The notes beneath the pieces were generated by a model. That model saw only the letters and a list, made by a program, of their open reading frames with translations. It made no database searches and had not been told where the DNA came from. This document shows, one piece after another, positions 36,148-46,470 of a stretch of 64,000 bases of DNA. Each line of letters begins with the position of its first letter. Position 1 is the first letter of the stretch. Source of the DNA: Rhizodiscina lignyota (lineage: Eukaryota; Ascomycota; Dothideomycetes; Aulographales; Rhizodiscinaceae); assembly GCA_010015805.1 (NCBI GenBank), contig ML978121.1:1178001-1242000 (forward strand), given 5' to 3'. The position numbers were made by a program, and so were the translations under genes.

Positions 36148-37404
36148 TCAGCCTTTGACATCCTTGCTGCCGACCAGCGCATCCACATACTCGTATACCT
36201 CTTCAGGCTTTTCAAAGATGTAGTAGATATCGTTCGGCACACCCTTGAAAGCCTTCTCGAACCGCTCGTCGCTGTTCTTTTCCGTCTCGTCGATTTCCGC
36301 TACTCCAGTCACCTTCCGGATGAATATCTTCCCAATCCATGACGGGTCTCGTCTGTACATCTCGGCATACGCTTCCGGGTCACTCTGCGTGCTGTCACCG
36401 AGGCAGACGAATTTTCGATTCGGGAACCACTTATGCACCTTCATCATTCTGTCGACCTTGTATGCTTGCGTGCCTTGAGTCAGACTCGCTAGGAAGCCGC
36501 CCAGGTTCATCCAGCTGGCGTCGCGCAGAATGAGAGTCCCAGCTGGGTAGTACTGCTCGCGGAACTCTCGCAAGAATGGGTACAGATTGTACGGAGATGC
36601 GGAGAGATACCAGAACGGTGGGTTTGACAGCTTCTCGTTGAGATGCTTGTAGAGCTCTGGCATGCCCGTGATTGGCGTGAATGGCTCGGCGAATGTAGTC
36701 TTCAAGATGCCAACGGGCGAAGAAGTCATGGTGAGCTTGATAGTATCGTCAATGTCGCTGATAACCGCCCAGCCGCTGGGTTCAGCGAAAGTTGTCCGGC
36801 ACGGAGTTGCTGATTGTATGCCGACTGCATTGAAAACCCTCGTGTCTCCGTCTGCACGGTCATCCCAGATGTTTACCAGTTGGCTGCTAATCCCATTCTC
36901 ATCACTGGGACCAAGCTGGGTTGAGCCGTTTGGATTGATATCAACTGAAACGGTATGCGCCGGCAGAATTGAATCCAGCAAAGGCTGCAGTCGTTCGGCG
37001 ATAGTCTTCTCTTGCGCATCTCCGGCACCTATGCCAATCTTCTCCGCCACGTCTGCAGCAATCTTGCTGACATCTTCTCCGCTGTTCTTAATGAAGTATG
37101 CTATGACGAACTCGGCTTCCCACTGCTCTGCATCTGCGTGCGGCGGACGATACGCGGTATTATCCAGCAACCAGACACTGTCTTTCGCAGGGTCGACGCG
37201 ATGATGGATAGGGTTCTTCTGGCCGAGCCAGGAAGTGAATGTATCGATGAGGTCCGCCCGTCGTCGCGATGGGAGGGCAGGCATCGTCGCTTCGAATTCG
37301 GGGAACTTATTGTGGGCGCGAAAGTCTTTCTCCTCTTGCGTCTCTTCGTGAAGCTGGCGCGCATGCGGATACGCATCTGCCAGATTCCCTGCGAGAGACG
37401 CCAT
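36148..37404 (-). CDS. APP1-type phosphatidate phosphatase (DUF2183 catalytic domain)
   Basis: Predicted Mg2+-dependent phosphatidate phosphatase related to yeast App1, which acts at cortical actin patches. One exon, 418 residues. The catalytic signature DIDDTIK (residues 217-223, within WAVISDIDDTIKLT) is the haloacid-dehalogenase-like DxDxT motif. It is followed by GMPELYKHL, PFWYLSASPYNLYPFLREF and KFVCLGDSTQSDPEAY, the conserved phosphatase core of this family. The N-terminal 200 residues hold the usual APP1 upstream region (DTFTSWLGQKNP, FNAVGIQSATP). No signal peptide or TM segment, so it is probably cytosolic and peripheral. Nothing is missing. Confidence 0.92.
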   Translation of the reverse strand: MASLAGNLADAYPHARQLHEETQEEKDFRAHNKFPEFEATMPALPSRRRADLIDTFTSWLGQKNPIHHRVDPAKDSVWLLDNTAYRPPHADAEQWEAEFVIAYFIKNSGEDVSKIAADVAEKIGIGAGDAQEKTIAERLQPLLDSILPAHTVSVDINPNGSTQLGPSDENGISSQLVNIWDDRADGDTRVFNAVGIQSATPCRTTFAEPSGWAVISDIDDTIKLTMTSSPVGILKTTFAEPFTPITGMPELYKHLNEKLSNPPFWYLSASPYNLYPFLREFREQYYPAGTLILRDASWMNLGGFLASLTQGTQAYKVDRMMKVHKWFPNRKFVCLGDSTQSDPEAYAEMYRRDPSWIGKIFIRKVTGVAEIDETEKNSDERFEKAFKGVPNDIYYIFEKPEEVYEYVDALVGSKDVKG

Positions 37405-38505
37405 CTTCGTTTTAAATCGCGGCGCTGTACTTTCTGTGGCTTGTGAGGTCTTCAGGTGGGGCTCAGAATCGAGTCAGAGAAGTCAGAAGGTGAGTGCACA
37501 GCTCTAGGCAGAGATGGAAATAGGCAGATGATGAACAGGAAGTTGAGCACGCGGTGATGGCGAAGCAGAGACAGTACTGCCGGGAGAGAGGGGGAATATG
37601 ACCTGCTCGTTAAAGTCATGTTGGAGCGGAGGGCGAATAAGAGCTGAGCGCAGCTGCGTCGTGTGCTGCAGGGAAAAAGGCGCGAAGCACGAGGACAGCC
37701 GCACATTCGAGCTGAAGACCAGGCCTGAAGAGAGACAAAAGTGCCCATGGAATGTGCATATTTACCTGAATGATCAGCCGCAGTGCTCAGCTTGCCAGAG
37801 CAGAGAACACGGTGAGAAGTGTCTTTTGACTTCAGTCAAGAAGGGGCTTTCCTCCACGTCCAGCATCTGAGGTCGCTTCTTAGCGCAAATTTAGCGCGAC
37901 GCTGTGCCGAGAGCAGCATCTTAAAGGATAGTCGTGTAATAGACAGATAAATGCTTATCATTTCTTCTTTTAATTCTCTAGAAGCTTCTCAGTACTCAGA
38001 AATAGAGGCAACGCAGGTTGCTGGTAAATATGCCACCAAAAATGTACGCTTGTGACGCTGTTTTGTGAGAGCCTTCCCCCCGCCGTGCTAAGAGCACGGC
38101 TTCATGTTTGCTTAGAGCGCCTATGTAATGCACCGAACAATAGCAAGGTCTACCCCTGCTGTCGCAGGTGCCATTCTAGGACTTCTAATAGTAGAAAGTG
38201 CAATTACTACTATCTATACTATAAACGAGTGACGAGGTATAAGATAGACGGCATCTTTATTGACAACGAATTTCACGATATAATGTTCAAAACAGGGCAA
38301 ATTCGAAAGTTTTGGCAACAAAGAGCCTGAATATGAAGATGTAGAGTCCCAAGCGAGTGAAGGGCCCTCGAGCTGTTTATATACACGAAATTGAGCTGTA
38401 TTGCAGCATTGCTGCCTCCGAAAGATGCCGCTGCGTCTGTCCTTGAGTCACTTCAGAAACTAGTGACCCGCTCGTCGACATTTATCTCCACCAACTTTTC
38501 TAATA
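37405..38505. other. Intergenic region, AT-rich toward 38.5 kb
   Basis: Promoter of the APP1-like gene on the left. From about 37900 the sequence becomes AT-rich with many short runs and no coding character, marking the left edge of the accessory island. Could contain decayed repeats, none identified. Confidence 0.4.
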
Positions 38506-41500
38506 CTAAGGACAAGTATTACCTCCGCAATTATCGTTGCACCACTCTGTACACAAAATCTGCCCTTCACAGCAGCTAACAGCGCATGTTAAGCTCCCAA
38601 TGTCTACTCCCCTATCAATACAAGACTGGAACGGTGTCTCTGTCGCTGGTGGTTCCCCACCGCCATCACATAAACAAGCCTCTGCGACAAACGTGCATCC
38701 AGCCCCACACGGGTTCGAGCCTGCCGCCGGCGTCGAGGGTGTTGGCGGAGACGTAGAGGACGTAGGCGAAGGCGAAGGCGAAGGCGGAGGCGAAGGGCTT
38801 TCAGGACTGCTCGGAAACGTAGGTGTGCCTGGGATAGACGGCGGCGTGAAAAGTTGCGAGATGTTGTAGATTTCGCCTTCAATCGACCAGACACCTCCAA
38901 ACGTATTTTGCGCTTTGAGACAGGTATCGATGATCGCATTCAAAGCCTCCATACAATGCGGCAGAGGATGCAGTGCGATATTGTCAGTTCGCTGGATGTC
39001 CAGGCCAATAGAACCGGTACTGAAAGTGATATGGTTCGGCCCTTGGCTAGAGTCAAACGAAGTGTCGCAATTCCGCGTAAGAGCATCGTTTGGAGTCAAG
39101 GCGTTAGCAATATCAGTGCCAGAGAACTCGTTGTTGTTGATGGGATCTCCACACTTAAGATCACCAGTAGGGGTCGCAGCGGGCGAATCAGTTGGTGACG
39201 ATGGATCTGAGGCGGTTGATGAGGGCTGAGACGCGGGGCACGCTTGTCGTTTCTGGTTATTCTGGTTACCAGGAGGGGTGGGGACGCGCTGGTTATCGAA
39301 GCTTCCCCAGTCGTCAGTAAAATCTACTGGGTTGCTCTCAATTTGCAGACGCCATCTGGAATTTTGGCAGGGAGTTCTCCTCTGATCTGCCTCATATTGT
39401 ATGACCACTTTGCCTGTTGGGTCCTGGAAGTTTGGGTCATTTCTAATCGCCTCATAAGGTAGAATCGTTCCCCGAGTGTTGAGTAATTGCTGGAGGGTGT
39501 TCTGGATTTGGTCAACCTCATTTTGATACTGCAGCCTTTGTGCGTTTATAGGGCCCCCTGGTCTGCCACTGGGAGTGACGATAAACGCTTTCGGGCTGAA
39601 CACCGAATTAAGAATTTGGCCTGGACCGGTAAAGTCGGCGATGCCAAACTGAAAGGTGTTCGTACCGTCTCCATGGGGAAGCGTATTGATAACATCGTGG
39701 AGGAAAAGTGGAGAAGGGGTAAACTGCTCGTCTATTACAAAAGATGGGTTCTCCCAGAAATGAGTAACAAAGGCTCCCATTCGAGATACCACTATAACGG
39801 AGGTACAGCCGTAGAGGCCCGTCACACCGGTGACTAGATTTTGATCGTTGAATTGCACTGCTGTTGCTGTAGAGACACCTAGTGTTCCGGCTGCGTTCAC
39901 CCCGTGTCGTACCAAGTTTGCAGAATTCAACGACAACAGCAGTCTGATGAACTCCCCAGCATCGAGTCCGGAGTCCTGGGCAGTGACCATTTGACGCTTT
40001 GAAATGCTGTGCAGAGGGGACGTCGTCTCGTTATCTGAAGTAGACAGTGGGTCGGACGATTTCAGAACTGGCTCTGGAATAAACGTGGAGCTTCCAAGAG
40101 CCCGTTTCGCCGGTGGCCCTGGATTGGCAGTCTCGACAGGAATGTCTGGAATTCCGCCAGCGTCTGTAGTGCAGCTACTACAAGATACACCTGCAGGTGC
40201 CGAAGGATGGTCATTGTTCAGGCACACAGGGTTTGTTGCAGCACATAAGGCAACGCTGCTGGTCGTGGTAGTCGTTGTCACTGTAGTCGCACTGCACAAC
40301 CCAGTGGTGGATGTACACGATGTAGTTGATGTAGAACAGTCGGTGTCAGCTGTCGTACTGGACGGGCAAACGAGGGTAACAACACAGGACGACACCGGGG
40401 TCGTGGTTGTGCAAGAGGAAGAACTGGAACTGGAGGAACTGGAACTGGAACTGGAGGAACTGGAACTGGAACTGGAAGAACTGGAACTGGTGTTCCCGCT
40501 ATCGTCGTTGTTATCATCCCCGTTATCGTCATCATCGCCGGAATCTGGAACGTCGCTAGCATCTGGGAATAGTTCTGGTACGAATGCCGCTGGTAAAACT
40601 CCGATCGGAAGAACAAGTTCGAATGCAGAGGTGATTGTTACAGTTACAGGTGAACCCCCTAAAACAGTGATTAGTTACACTTACGACGTCGATTCTCTAG
40701 AACAGGAACATACCTAGGAGCAAAAGTAATGCAAGCGGTGCAGCATCATCAATATCAGGCAGGTTATCCCGCTGGTCTTTTGGAAGTGTCTCTTTTGTAA
40801 AGGCTGCTGTTTCTGTGGGGTTTGACGGATTTGTAACCACGGCAGAGGACGCAATATGAGCAGGAAGATTCACTGATATTGAGGTGCTGGTGAACGTGGA
40901 TGTAGGCGGATGCAAAGCTGGTGCAACTGTGACTATCACCCCAGGCCCATCAGATTGCGATGATGGATCAGGCGAGGGCGTTGGGAGCGAAGGAGCGTTC
41001 GGAGGAGGCGTTACTGGCGGGGAAGGGCTGTTAGTTGGAGGGTCCGTAGGTGCGGGCTCAGTTGGAGGGTCCGTAGGTGCGGGCTCAGTTGGAGAATCGG
41101 TAGGAGAGCTTCCGGTCGAAGAGCTGTCGGTTGCCGTAGGTACAGCAACTGTGCTCACAGGAACTGTCTGACCTCCAATTACCAATCCCGAAGTGATGGC
41201 AGAAATAGTAGTAGAATCGATTACGAGTACGGGGCCTCCAGCAGAAAGAGTATCCGTGGTCTGCGATCTAGGAAGACTAAATACTCCAGGAGAAATTTCC
41301 ACAGCAGTGATTGTAAACGCGTTCCCAGCGGTACCAGTCAAGGTAATCAACTCTCCTGCTGTACTTGAGAGTGACGGATCGGATGGGGAGCTTCCCGTTG
41401 GAGAAGGCGCGCTGTCCCCTGGGTCTGAAGTTGGATCGGGAGGGAAAATCGGTGTAATGCTACCAACATCGGTCGTAGACACAGAAGTGTCAGAGGTCGA

Positions 41501-41638
41501 AATCGGATCGGAGGGCAGAATTGGCGTGATCGTATCATCGGTAGAGCTTGGATCGGATGGTGAAGGAGAGACAGGATCCTGGGCAAGTGCTGCCTGAACT
41601 CCAAAGAGAAGAAGAAGATAGCTGAGTTTACAAATCAT
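38506..41638 (-). CDS. Large secreted Ser/Thr/Pro-rich cell-surface protein
   Basis: Exons on the minus strand 41638-40714 and 40658-38506 encode 1025 residues; the intron is 55 bp (donor GTATGT, acceptor TTTTAG). Signal peptide MICKLSYLLLLFGVQAALA, then a Ser/Pro/Thr-rich region with a 27-bp tandem repeat (APTDPPTEP), a hydrophobic stretch at the exon junction (PLALLLLLG), an Asp-rich run, a 25-serine tract and a Cys/Thr-rich segment. Kex2-like KR sites occur (PAKRAL, ISKRQM, QKRQAC). The central part looks folded: LYGCTSVIVVSRMGAFVTHFWENPSF is a segment I associate with secreted fungal proteins of unknown function. The C-terminus is a Pro/Ser linker plus two Cys-rich clusters (CGAGCTFVAEACLC; CAVSCCEGQILCTEWC). 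Cell wall or extracellular role is inferred. The start ATG is the one opening the signal peptide. Confidence 0.75.
40414..40488 (-). repeat. 25-serine tract encoded by AGT/TCC alternation
   Basis: On the coding (minus) strand AGT and TCC codons alternate, with occasional TCT, giving 25 uninterrupted serines inside the secreted protein. The 15-bp period (GGAACTGGAACTGGA on +) suggests slippage-driven length change. Confidence 0.8.
41041..41094 (-). repeat. 27-bp perfect tandem duplication coding for Pro/Thr-rich repeat
   Basis: Two identical 27-bp units, each encoding a permutation of APTDPPTEP in the secreted protein; a diverged partial unit follows on the + side. Confidence 0.8.
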
Positions 41639-42641
41639 GCCTTCGACAAATATGAAGATAGGAGACAATGAAAAGAGAAAATCCAAATTGAGACCTAAGG
41701 AAATATGAGAATAGGAAAATGAAATAAGGAAAACAAAGCAAGGGAATACGATTTCAGAAGATGTGATGCGAAGCTTGAATGCGAAGCACTCTCATTCTTA
41801 GGGCTCAGAAAGATTTTATACCTTTCTTCTAGTGGGCTCGTTTAGTTCTGTCATGAAATAGAATATCCGAGTCTGAGATTGATTGAATAGGTTGAAAATA
41901 GAACGGACGGAAACATGAAGTCCTCATACTCAACGTTGACAGTTCTGCGTAGAAAGATGAAGCCATAGTCGGAATAGTCGGTAAGATGACAAGAGTTGTA
42001 CATCGCTAAAAGAGTCGACTCCGATCAGAATATCGTGTGCAAGACCTCGCGCTAGCACACATGTGGCGCCTGTTGCCTGTCTGACGAGTTAGTAGTAGGT
42101 GTGAGTGGCAGTGTAGTGTCAAGGATGACAATAGTGCTGATGCGACGTGCTAGAGCAATTTCAGGGGCGGACCGTCACAGGAAGCTTTCCCGTAGTTTTA
42201 CTACACGCCAAGCCACCTATCAGGATTAGAGCTTCCAGCAATTGCCTTAACAAGCATAGTGGCAGGGTTGAGCATGAGTTTGAACTGACCTCGTTCGTCC
42301 ATCGTTCGTCCACGAGAATGTCTTGCGCTCACGTCCACACGACGGCGTAGGATATCAGCGTCCCTTATCTAGTCGCTTGGCGGGCTTGCGCTAGTTTGTA
42401 AAGTGGAAGTCGGGGCGGATGGCGGTAGTGGCGAGTCAGTCCTCCTCAGTTGATCCCAAAGATACTCCGTATCTTTGTGAGCTTCGCCAAAGATAACAAG
42501 GGTCAAAATGTATGAACTGCTCGCCGGATCGATGTCAGTCATCACTGTTGTCTACAGAATGACGGCTCTTCACGATCCCGCCGGCTGTCAGCGAGCGATT
42601 CGAGAGCACGAATGTTGAGACGTAGTTAAAAGTAAGTTGTG
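41639..42641. other. Intergenic region
   Basis: 1 kb: promoter of the secreted-protein gene on the left. A short perfect hairpin, AAAGATAC-TCC-GTATCTTT, lies at 42458-42476. No gene recognised. Confidence 0.4.
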
Positions 42642-42861
42642 TTCTTCAGCAGGAGCTAGAGCATCTCTGAAAGTTCGACTAAATATACACCGGAATGTAT
42701 TTATCTAAAACACGCAGTAAGGGCATTCTTCTGTTCTTCTGTACCATCAGGGATACTCGATCTTCCTGCCGTTTATAGTCCGAAACAAACAACTGGAGCA
42801 CGAGGATATACATCCTCGTAGTTCTATATATTGTAGCCACGACTCAACTATTTTGTCACCC
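42642..42861. repeat. Partial copy (A) of the inverted-repeat module, fused to the GIY-YIG relic
   Basis: Right end GACTCAACTATTTTGTCACC (42841-42860) matches the ends of the copies at 45920-46142 and 50072-50296. The internal motif is at 42642-42683, followed by the shared ATTTATCTAAAACAC. The left inverted repeat expected near 42585 is not visible, and about 55 bp of extra sequence separates motif and right end. It overlaps the 3' end of the GIY-YIG pseudogene frame. Confidence 0.55.
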
Positions 42862-44874
42862 ACTTGATCGGGTCGCATTTCAGGACCCACCCGAACCAAG
42901 TCGATGATGGATTGACAGAACATCCCTGCATACAGCTTTGGCGCGAACGGGATGGGATTTCCATTGGCATCGTAGTCATCTACCCATCCTGGAAATTCCA
43001 GCCATACAGTGAGCTCACGATCATCTGCAGTGGTGAAGATCGCTTTCATGGCTAACAGATGGGCATTCTCGTAGCGGGCTGACACCGGGAGGTGCGGTGC
43101 GAACCTGTGCGGGTGGGGCTCTGGACCCGGTGCGATTTCTGCCTTCAGGAGGTAGTTGACGGGTTTTCCGAGCTCCACATCCATGCCAGCTTGCTCCAGT
43201 GCCCGAAGGGTGTACTCATTTACGCGCAGGCACAAGGGACCATAGTTGATGGTGATGCTTCGTTTCCTGTAGTATAAAAGTGGTGTCGCGAAGCCCCGAA
43301 TGCCGACACCAAGGAAGGTCCATTTGTTTGTTGATAGATCTTCGTAGATGGGAATGGCTTTATTGGTGCCTATGTACCCAAGAGCAGCCCTCATTTGGAA
43401 TACTTTGTTGGTGGTGCTGGGTGGCACAGATTCACTCTTGGTGAGCGTGCGGACCAAAGAATTGGGAATGATCTTCGTCAACCTGTTCAAACGAGATTCC
43501 GTGAGGGCAACATCCGCGAATGCATTCAGCACCACCATCATCGCAAATTCGAAAAGGTAGAAATGTGAGCTTGTGAGCGAAAACACACGCTGTCGATTCG
43601 AGAAATGCGAGCGGAAACCAATCGATGGTGCGCCCGTAGTCGCGCCATATGTCGTAGAGCACCTTTTTCTTTCCCTTCTCAGGCGGAGTTGTGTTGCTTC
43701 CAACGTATGATAAATCCCACCTCCGTTTTACCGACGTAGAGGTGATGCATCGTGATGGTACCGCCTGTGAGGAGCCCCGCATAAATACCGCAGTCGGTAT
43801 TTGTTCCCTTCGCTGTGTCTTTTGAGGCATTTCGAAGCGTTTCCAGATTCCACGGCTCTCCAGTGCTCAGAGCTGCGGCGATCCCGTCAGGCATGGCCTC
43901 CACTAAGCTTTCTGCCAGGCTCTCGGGTGTGGTCTCGCGGACGATTTTGCTCGAAGAGGCCGGGAGCAGTTTGTGGTTGTCGCGCATCAAGCTGAACAGT
44001 TCGCAGAAAACCTGCTTGATGAACAGCGGAGGAGTAGGGGAAGAGTTTTGTATGTTGGACGTTTGGACATTGGATGAAGAGGATGGCTGATGGCTTGACG
44101 AAGAGTGGTGGCCGGTGAAGGATGAGGTTTGAGCAGCTGAAAAGGTGGGTGAGGGTTAGCAAAGGAAGTTCGGGCGGTTGGGTATGGAGTTTAAGTGCCT
44201 GGGATTGACGCCCGAGCGTCGGGAACTTGAGCGTCGGAGAGCTGAGCACTGGAGGCGCGAGTATCGGAGGAAGAGGAAGACATGCCACCCGAAAGAGGAA
44301 CCTGAGCCTTAGAGAGCTGAGCACTGGATGCCTGAGTATGGGACGAAGAGGAAGAAGACAGGCCACCAGAAAAAGGAACCTAAGCAATGGAGGCCTGAGT
44401 ATGGGATGAAGAGGAAGAAGACAGGCTACCAGAAAAAGGGACCTGAGCGCTGGAGACCTGAGCATTGAACGAAGAGGGAGGCTGGCCACCTGAAAATGGC
44501 TGTTGAGCGCCCGAGACCTGAGCATTAGATGAGGAGGGAGGCTGGCCACCTGGAAAAGGCACCTGAGCGCTCGAGACCTGAGTATTAGATGAGGAGGAAG
44601 ACAGGCCACCTGGAAAAGGCACCTGAGCGCTGAAGGCTTGAGCATTGAACGAAGAGGGAGGCAGGCCACCTGAAAAGGTCACCTGAGTGTTGGAGACTTG
44701 AGTATTGAACGAAGAGGAAGGCAGATCACCTGAAAAGGGCTGTTGAGCGTTGGAGGAAGAGGCTTGGGTGCTTGATGTTTGATTTGGAAGACGTGGTCGC
44801 TTCGTGACAAAGCGGTCCATAGTATTCTTCTGTGTACTTGGAGTACGGGGAGCAGCTCTCTTGAGTGCTACCAT
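42747..44874 (-). pseudogene. GIY-YIG nuclease family gene, copy A (broken)
   Basis: Paralogue of the copy at 48.6 kb, about half identical in protein by eye. Start ATG at 44874 (MVALKR...), N-terminal TMDRFVTKRPR motif, then a Ser/Gln-rich region made of 60-bp repeats. The nuclease core CGIYAGLLTGGTITMHHLYVGKTE, a later Arg, and LFEFAMMVVLNAF (catalytic Glu and Asn) survive. The gene is broken: TAG at 44382-44380 where sister repeats have CAG; a stop-containing segment around 44200-44150; a frame change near 43690 (after WKQHNSA) and another near 43605. The C-terminal third (42747-43600) is one open frame with RFAPHLPVSARYENAHLLAMKAIF. The frame runs on into the inverted-repeat module. A 5'-leader intron (donor GTAAGTC, branch TACTAAT, acceptor GCAG) lies just upstream at about 44927-44884. 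Not likely to make an active enzyme. Confidence 0.75.
44215..44775 (-). repeat. 60-bp minisatellite coding for a Ser/Gln-rich repeat
   Basis: About nine diverged copies of a 60-bp unit on the minus strand, each encoding a 20-residue pattern like SAQVPFPGGLSSSSSNTQVS. One unit carries the TAG stop noted in copy A. The sister gene at 48.6 kb lacks this array at the same place. Confidence 0.85.
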
Positions 44875-44889
44875 GGTGATAGCCTGCAT

Positions 44890-45683
44890 GTGAATTAGTA
44901 AGATTATGAAGAAAGGAGAGGTGTAGACTTACTGACGCAAGACAGACGGCACAAGTTGGAAGTCAGGGAAAAAATGAAGTCGGATCAGCTCTTTCGGAGC
45001 AGACCGCCTTTTCGAGACTTTGAGGTGTAGCACGATGAATGGGACTCCAAGGACAGTTTGGAGGAACAGTTGACAGCAACAATTGGGAGGTGATGTGAAG
45101 CGTAATCGTATAAGGCCAGATGGCAGTAAAGTAGCTCTGAGGAAGAGCAAGAGGAAAATTCGAGTGCGGAGGCAAATAACTGCGTGCGCATCGCGCCAAG
45201 AGGTTGGGAGGGAAGGCGCGTAGGGGGAGACATCGTCGGAAGGAAGGTACGAGCCAGGACCCACGTAAGAGGATCCTGTGACTTGTTTAAGCCGTCCTTA
45301 GGGATCTAAGGATGTAAGTTAAAGGTGAGACTCAATTAAGAGATGATCTAAAGGGAATGTAGCTTCAACGGTTGTAAAGAGAGGAGTCAGTCGAACTTTA
45401 CTGTACGATAACTAGACTAATTTATCTAGCTATCGTAGTACTTAGAGTCATGTTGTCATGAATCCATGAGAAACATTAGCCAAAGTGAATGCGTCAAGAA
45501 AGGTAAGAGGCAGAATCTCATTCTCTCCCGGTACATGCCCTCTAACACCGCTAAGAGATAAAGACCCTACCGAGCAGACACCTACTCGACACTAGTGACA
45601 TCCATTTCATCGGAGGAGAGTGCACGCTAGAAGTAGAATTAGTAAATGACTAGACAATGGGAGAGAGGGCATACCCAAAAGAT
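44890..45683. other. 5' flank of GIY-YIG copy A
   Basis: Contains the leader intron of copy A and a pyrimidine-rich leader (minus strand) that resembles the leader of the 48.6-kb copy. From about 45300 it is AT-rich without features. Confidence 0.4.
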
Positions 45684-46190
45684 TATGAAGAAAGGGAGAG
45701 GTGTAGACCTACGGACGCAAGACAGGCGTCACACGTTGTAAGCTAAGGGCATCCGTGACAGCATCGTTGGCAAAGGCGTTCAGTATGACTATGAAGGCAA
45801 ATTCGAACAGGTAGAAATGCGGCGTTGTAAGAACAGTCGCGCCCCCCCAGTCGTGGTGAAGACAGCTTTGATCGCTAGAAGGTAGTGCGCTGTGGGATAT
45901 TAGGCTGACACTGGCACGCGGGTGACAAAATAGTTGAGCCCGATTAATTGAACACGCGCAGCAAGGGCAAGTTTAGCTCTTCAGCACAGGCGAGAGCATC
46001 TCTAAAAGCTCGATTTAATATATATTAGATAGTATTTATCTGAAGTACACAGCTTTAGTGTGTATAATCTATATTAACGGAGGAGTATATACATCTTCAC
46101 GCTGAGATGTATTACAGCCACGACTCAACTTTTTTGTCACCCACTTGACTGCCCGGTACCTGTGGAGCGAACCGATTTGATGTTCTCGAC
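45684..46190 (-). pseudogene. GIY-YIG family fragment, copy C (scrambled mosaic)
   Basis: Pieces of the same family in altered order on the minus strand: RFAPQVPG (about 46185-46145), then an inserted 223-bp module, then VPVSA and YLLAIKAVFTT (45919-45862), then HFYLFEFAFIVILNAF (about 45820-45765), and finally a copy of the leader-intron region of copy A (45738-45684). In an intact gene the FEFA block precedes RFAP, so at least one rearrangement happened. No usable frame remains. Confidence 0.65.
45920..46142. repeat. Inverted-repeat (MITE-like) module, copy C, 223 bp
   Basis: Left end GGGTGACAAAATAGTTGAG (45920-45938) and right end CTCAACTTTTTTGTCACCC (46124-46142) are inverted repeats. 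The internal motif is at 45978-46019, 58 bp from the left end, as in the other complete copies. It splits a coding fragment related to RFAPxVPVSA of the GIY-YIG family. No open frame inside; AT-rich. Clear target-site duplication was not found. Confidence 0.75.
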
Positions 46191-46470
46191 ATTGGCAAGT
46201 TATCATTAGATATAGAAGTAGAATTTTCTATAAAACTAGGTTTCCAAAGATAGAATCTGTCCTACCCTATATAAAATAGTCTGCAAATTAAAATTCAACC
46301 CAAAACACGAAAGAGTTTTTGGTATTAGTCCTTACCTCTGATTCATTGAAATATTCTGGATTAGTTGTATAAGGATATATATATGATTTTTAATTTCGAG
46401 GTAGGGTGAAATAGGCCCTTTAGCGCAATGCGAGTCTGCTCTTCTTCTTTTAATAAAATTAATTGCTAAT
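46191..46470. other. AT-rich spacer
   Basis: Very AT-rich, featureless sequence between copy C and the tRNA-like unit; may be RIP-decayed repeat. Confidence 0.35.

Noticed and set aside
36662-37204. 180-codon + strand frame opposite the APP1-like gene
   Set aside because: Antisense to a clearly conserved catalytic domain; no independent homology signal.
40004-40717. 237-codon + strand frame opposite the secreted-protein gene
   Set aside because: It is the complement of Ser/Thr-rich coding repeats, with Leu/Glu/Val-rich low-complexity content; the minus-strand gene has a signal peptide and conserved domains.
43887-44669. 260-codon minus frame in GIY-YIG copy A region
   Set aside because: It is another frame of the 60-bp minisatellite and of the nuclease N-terminal part; repetitive Leu/Pro content shows it is not the coding frame.
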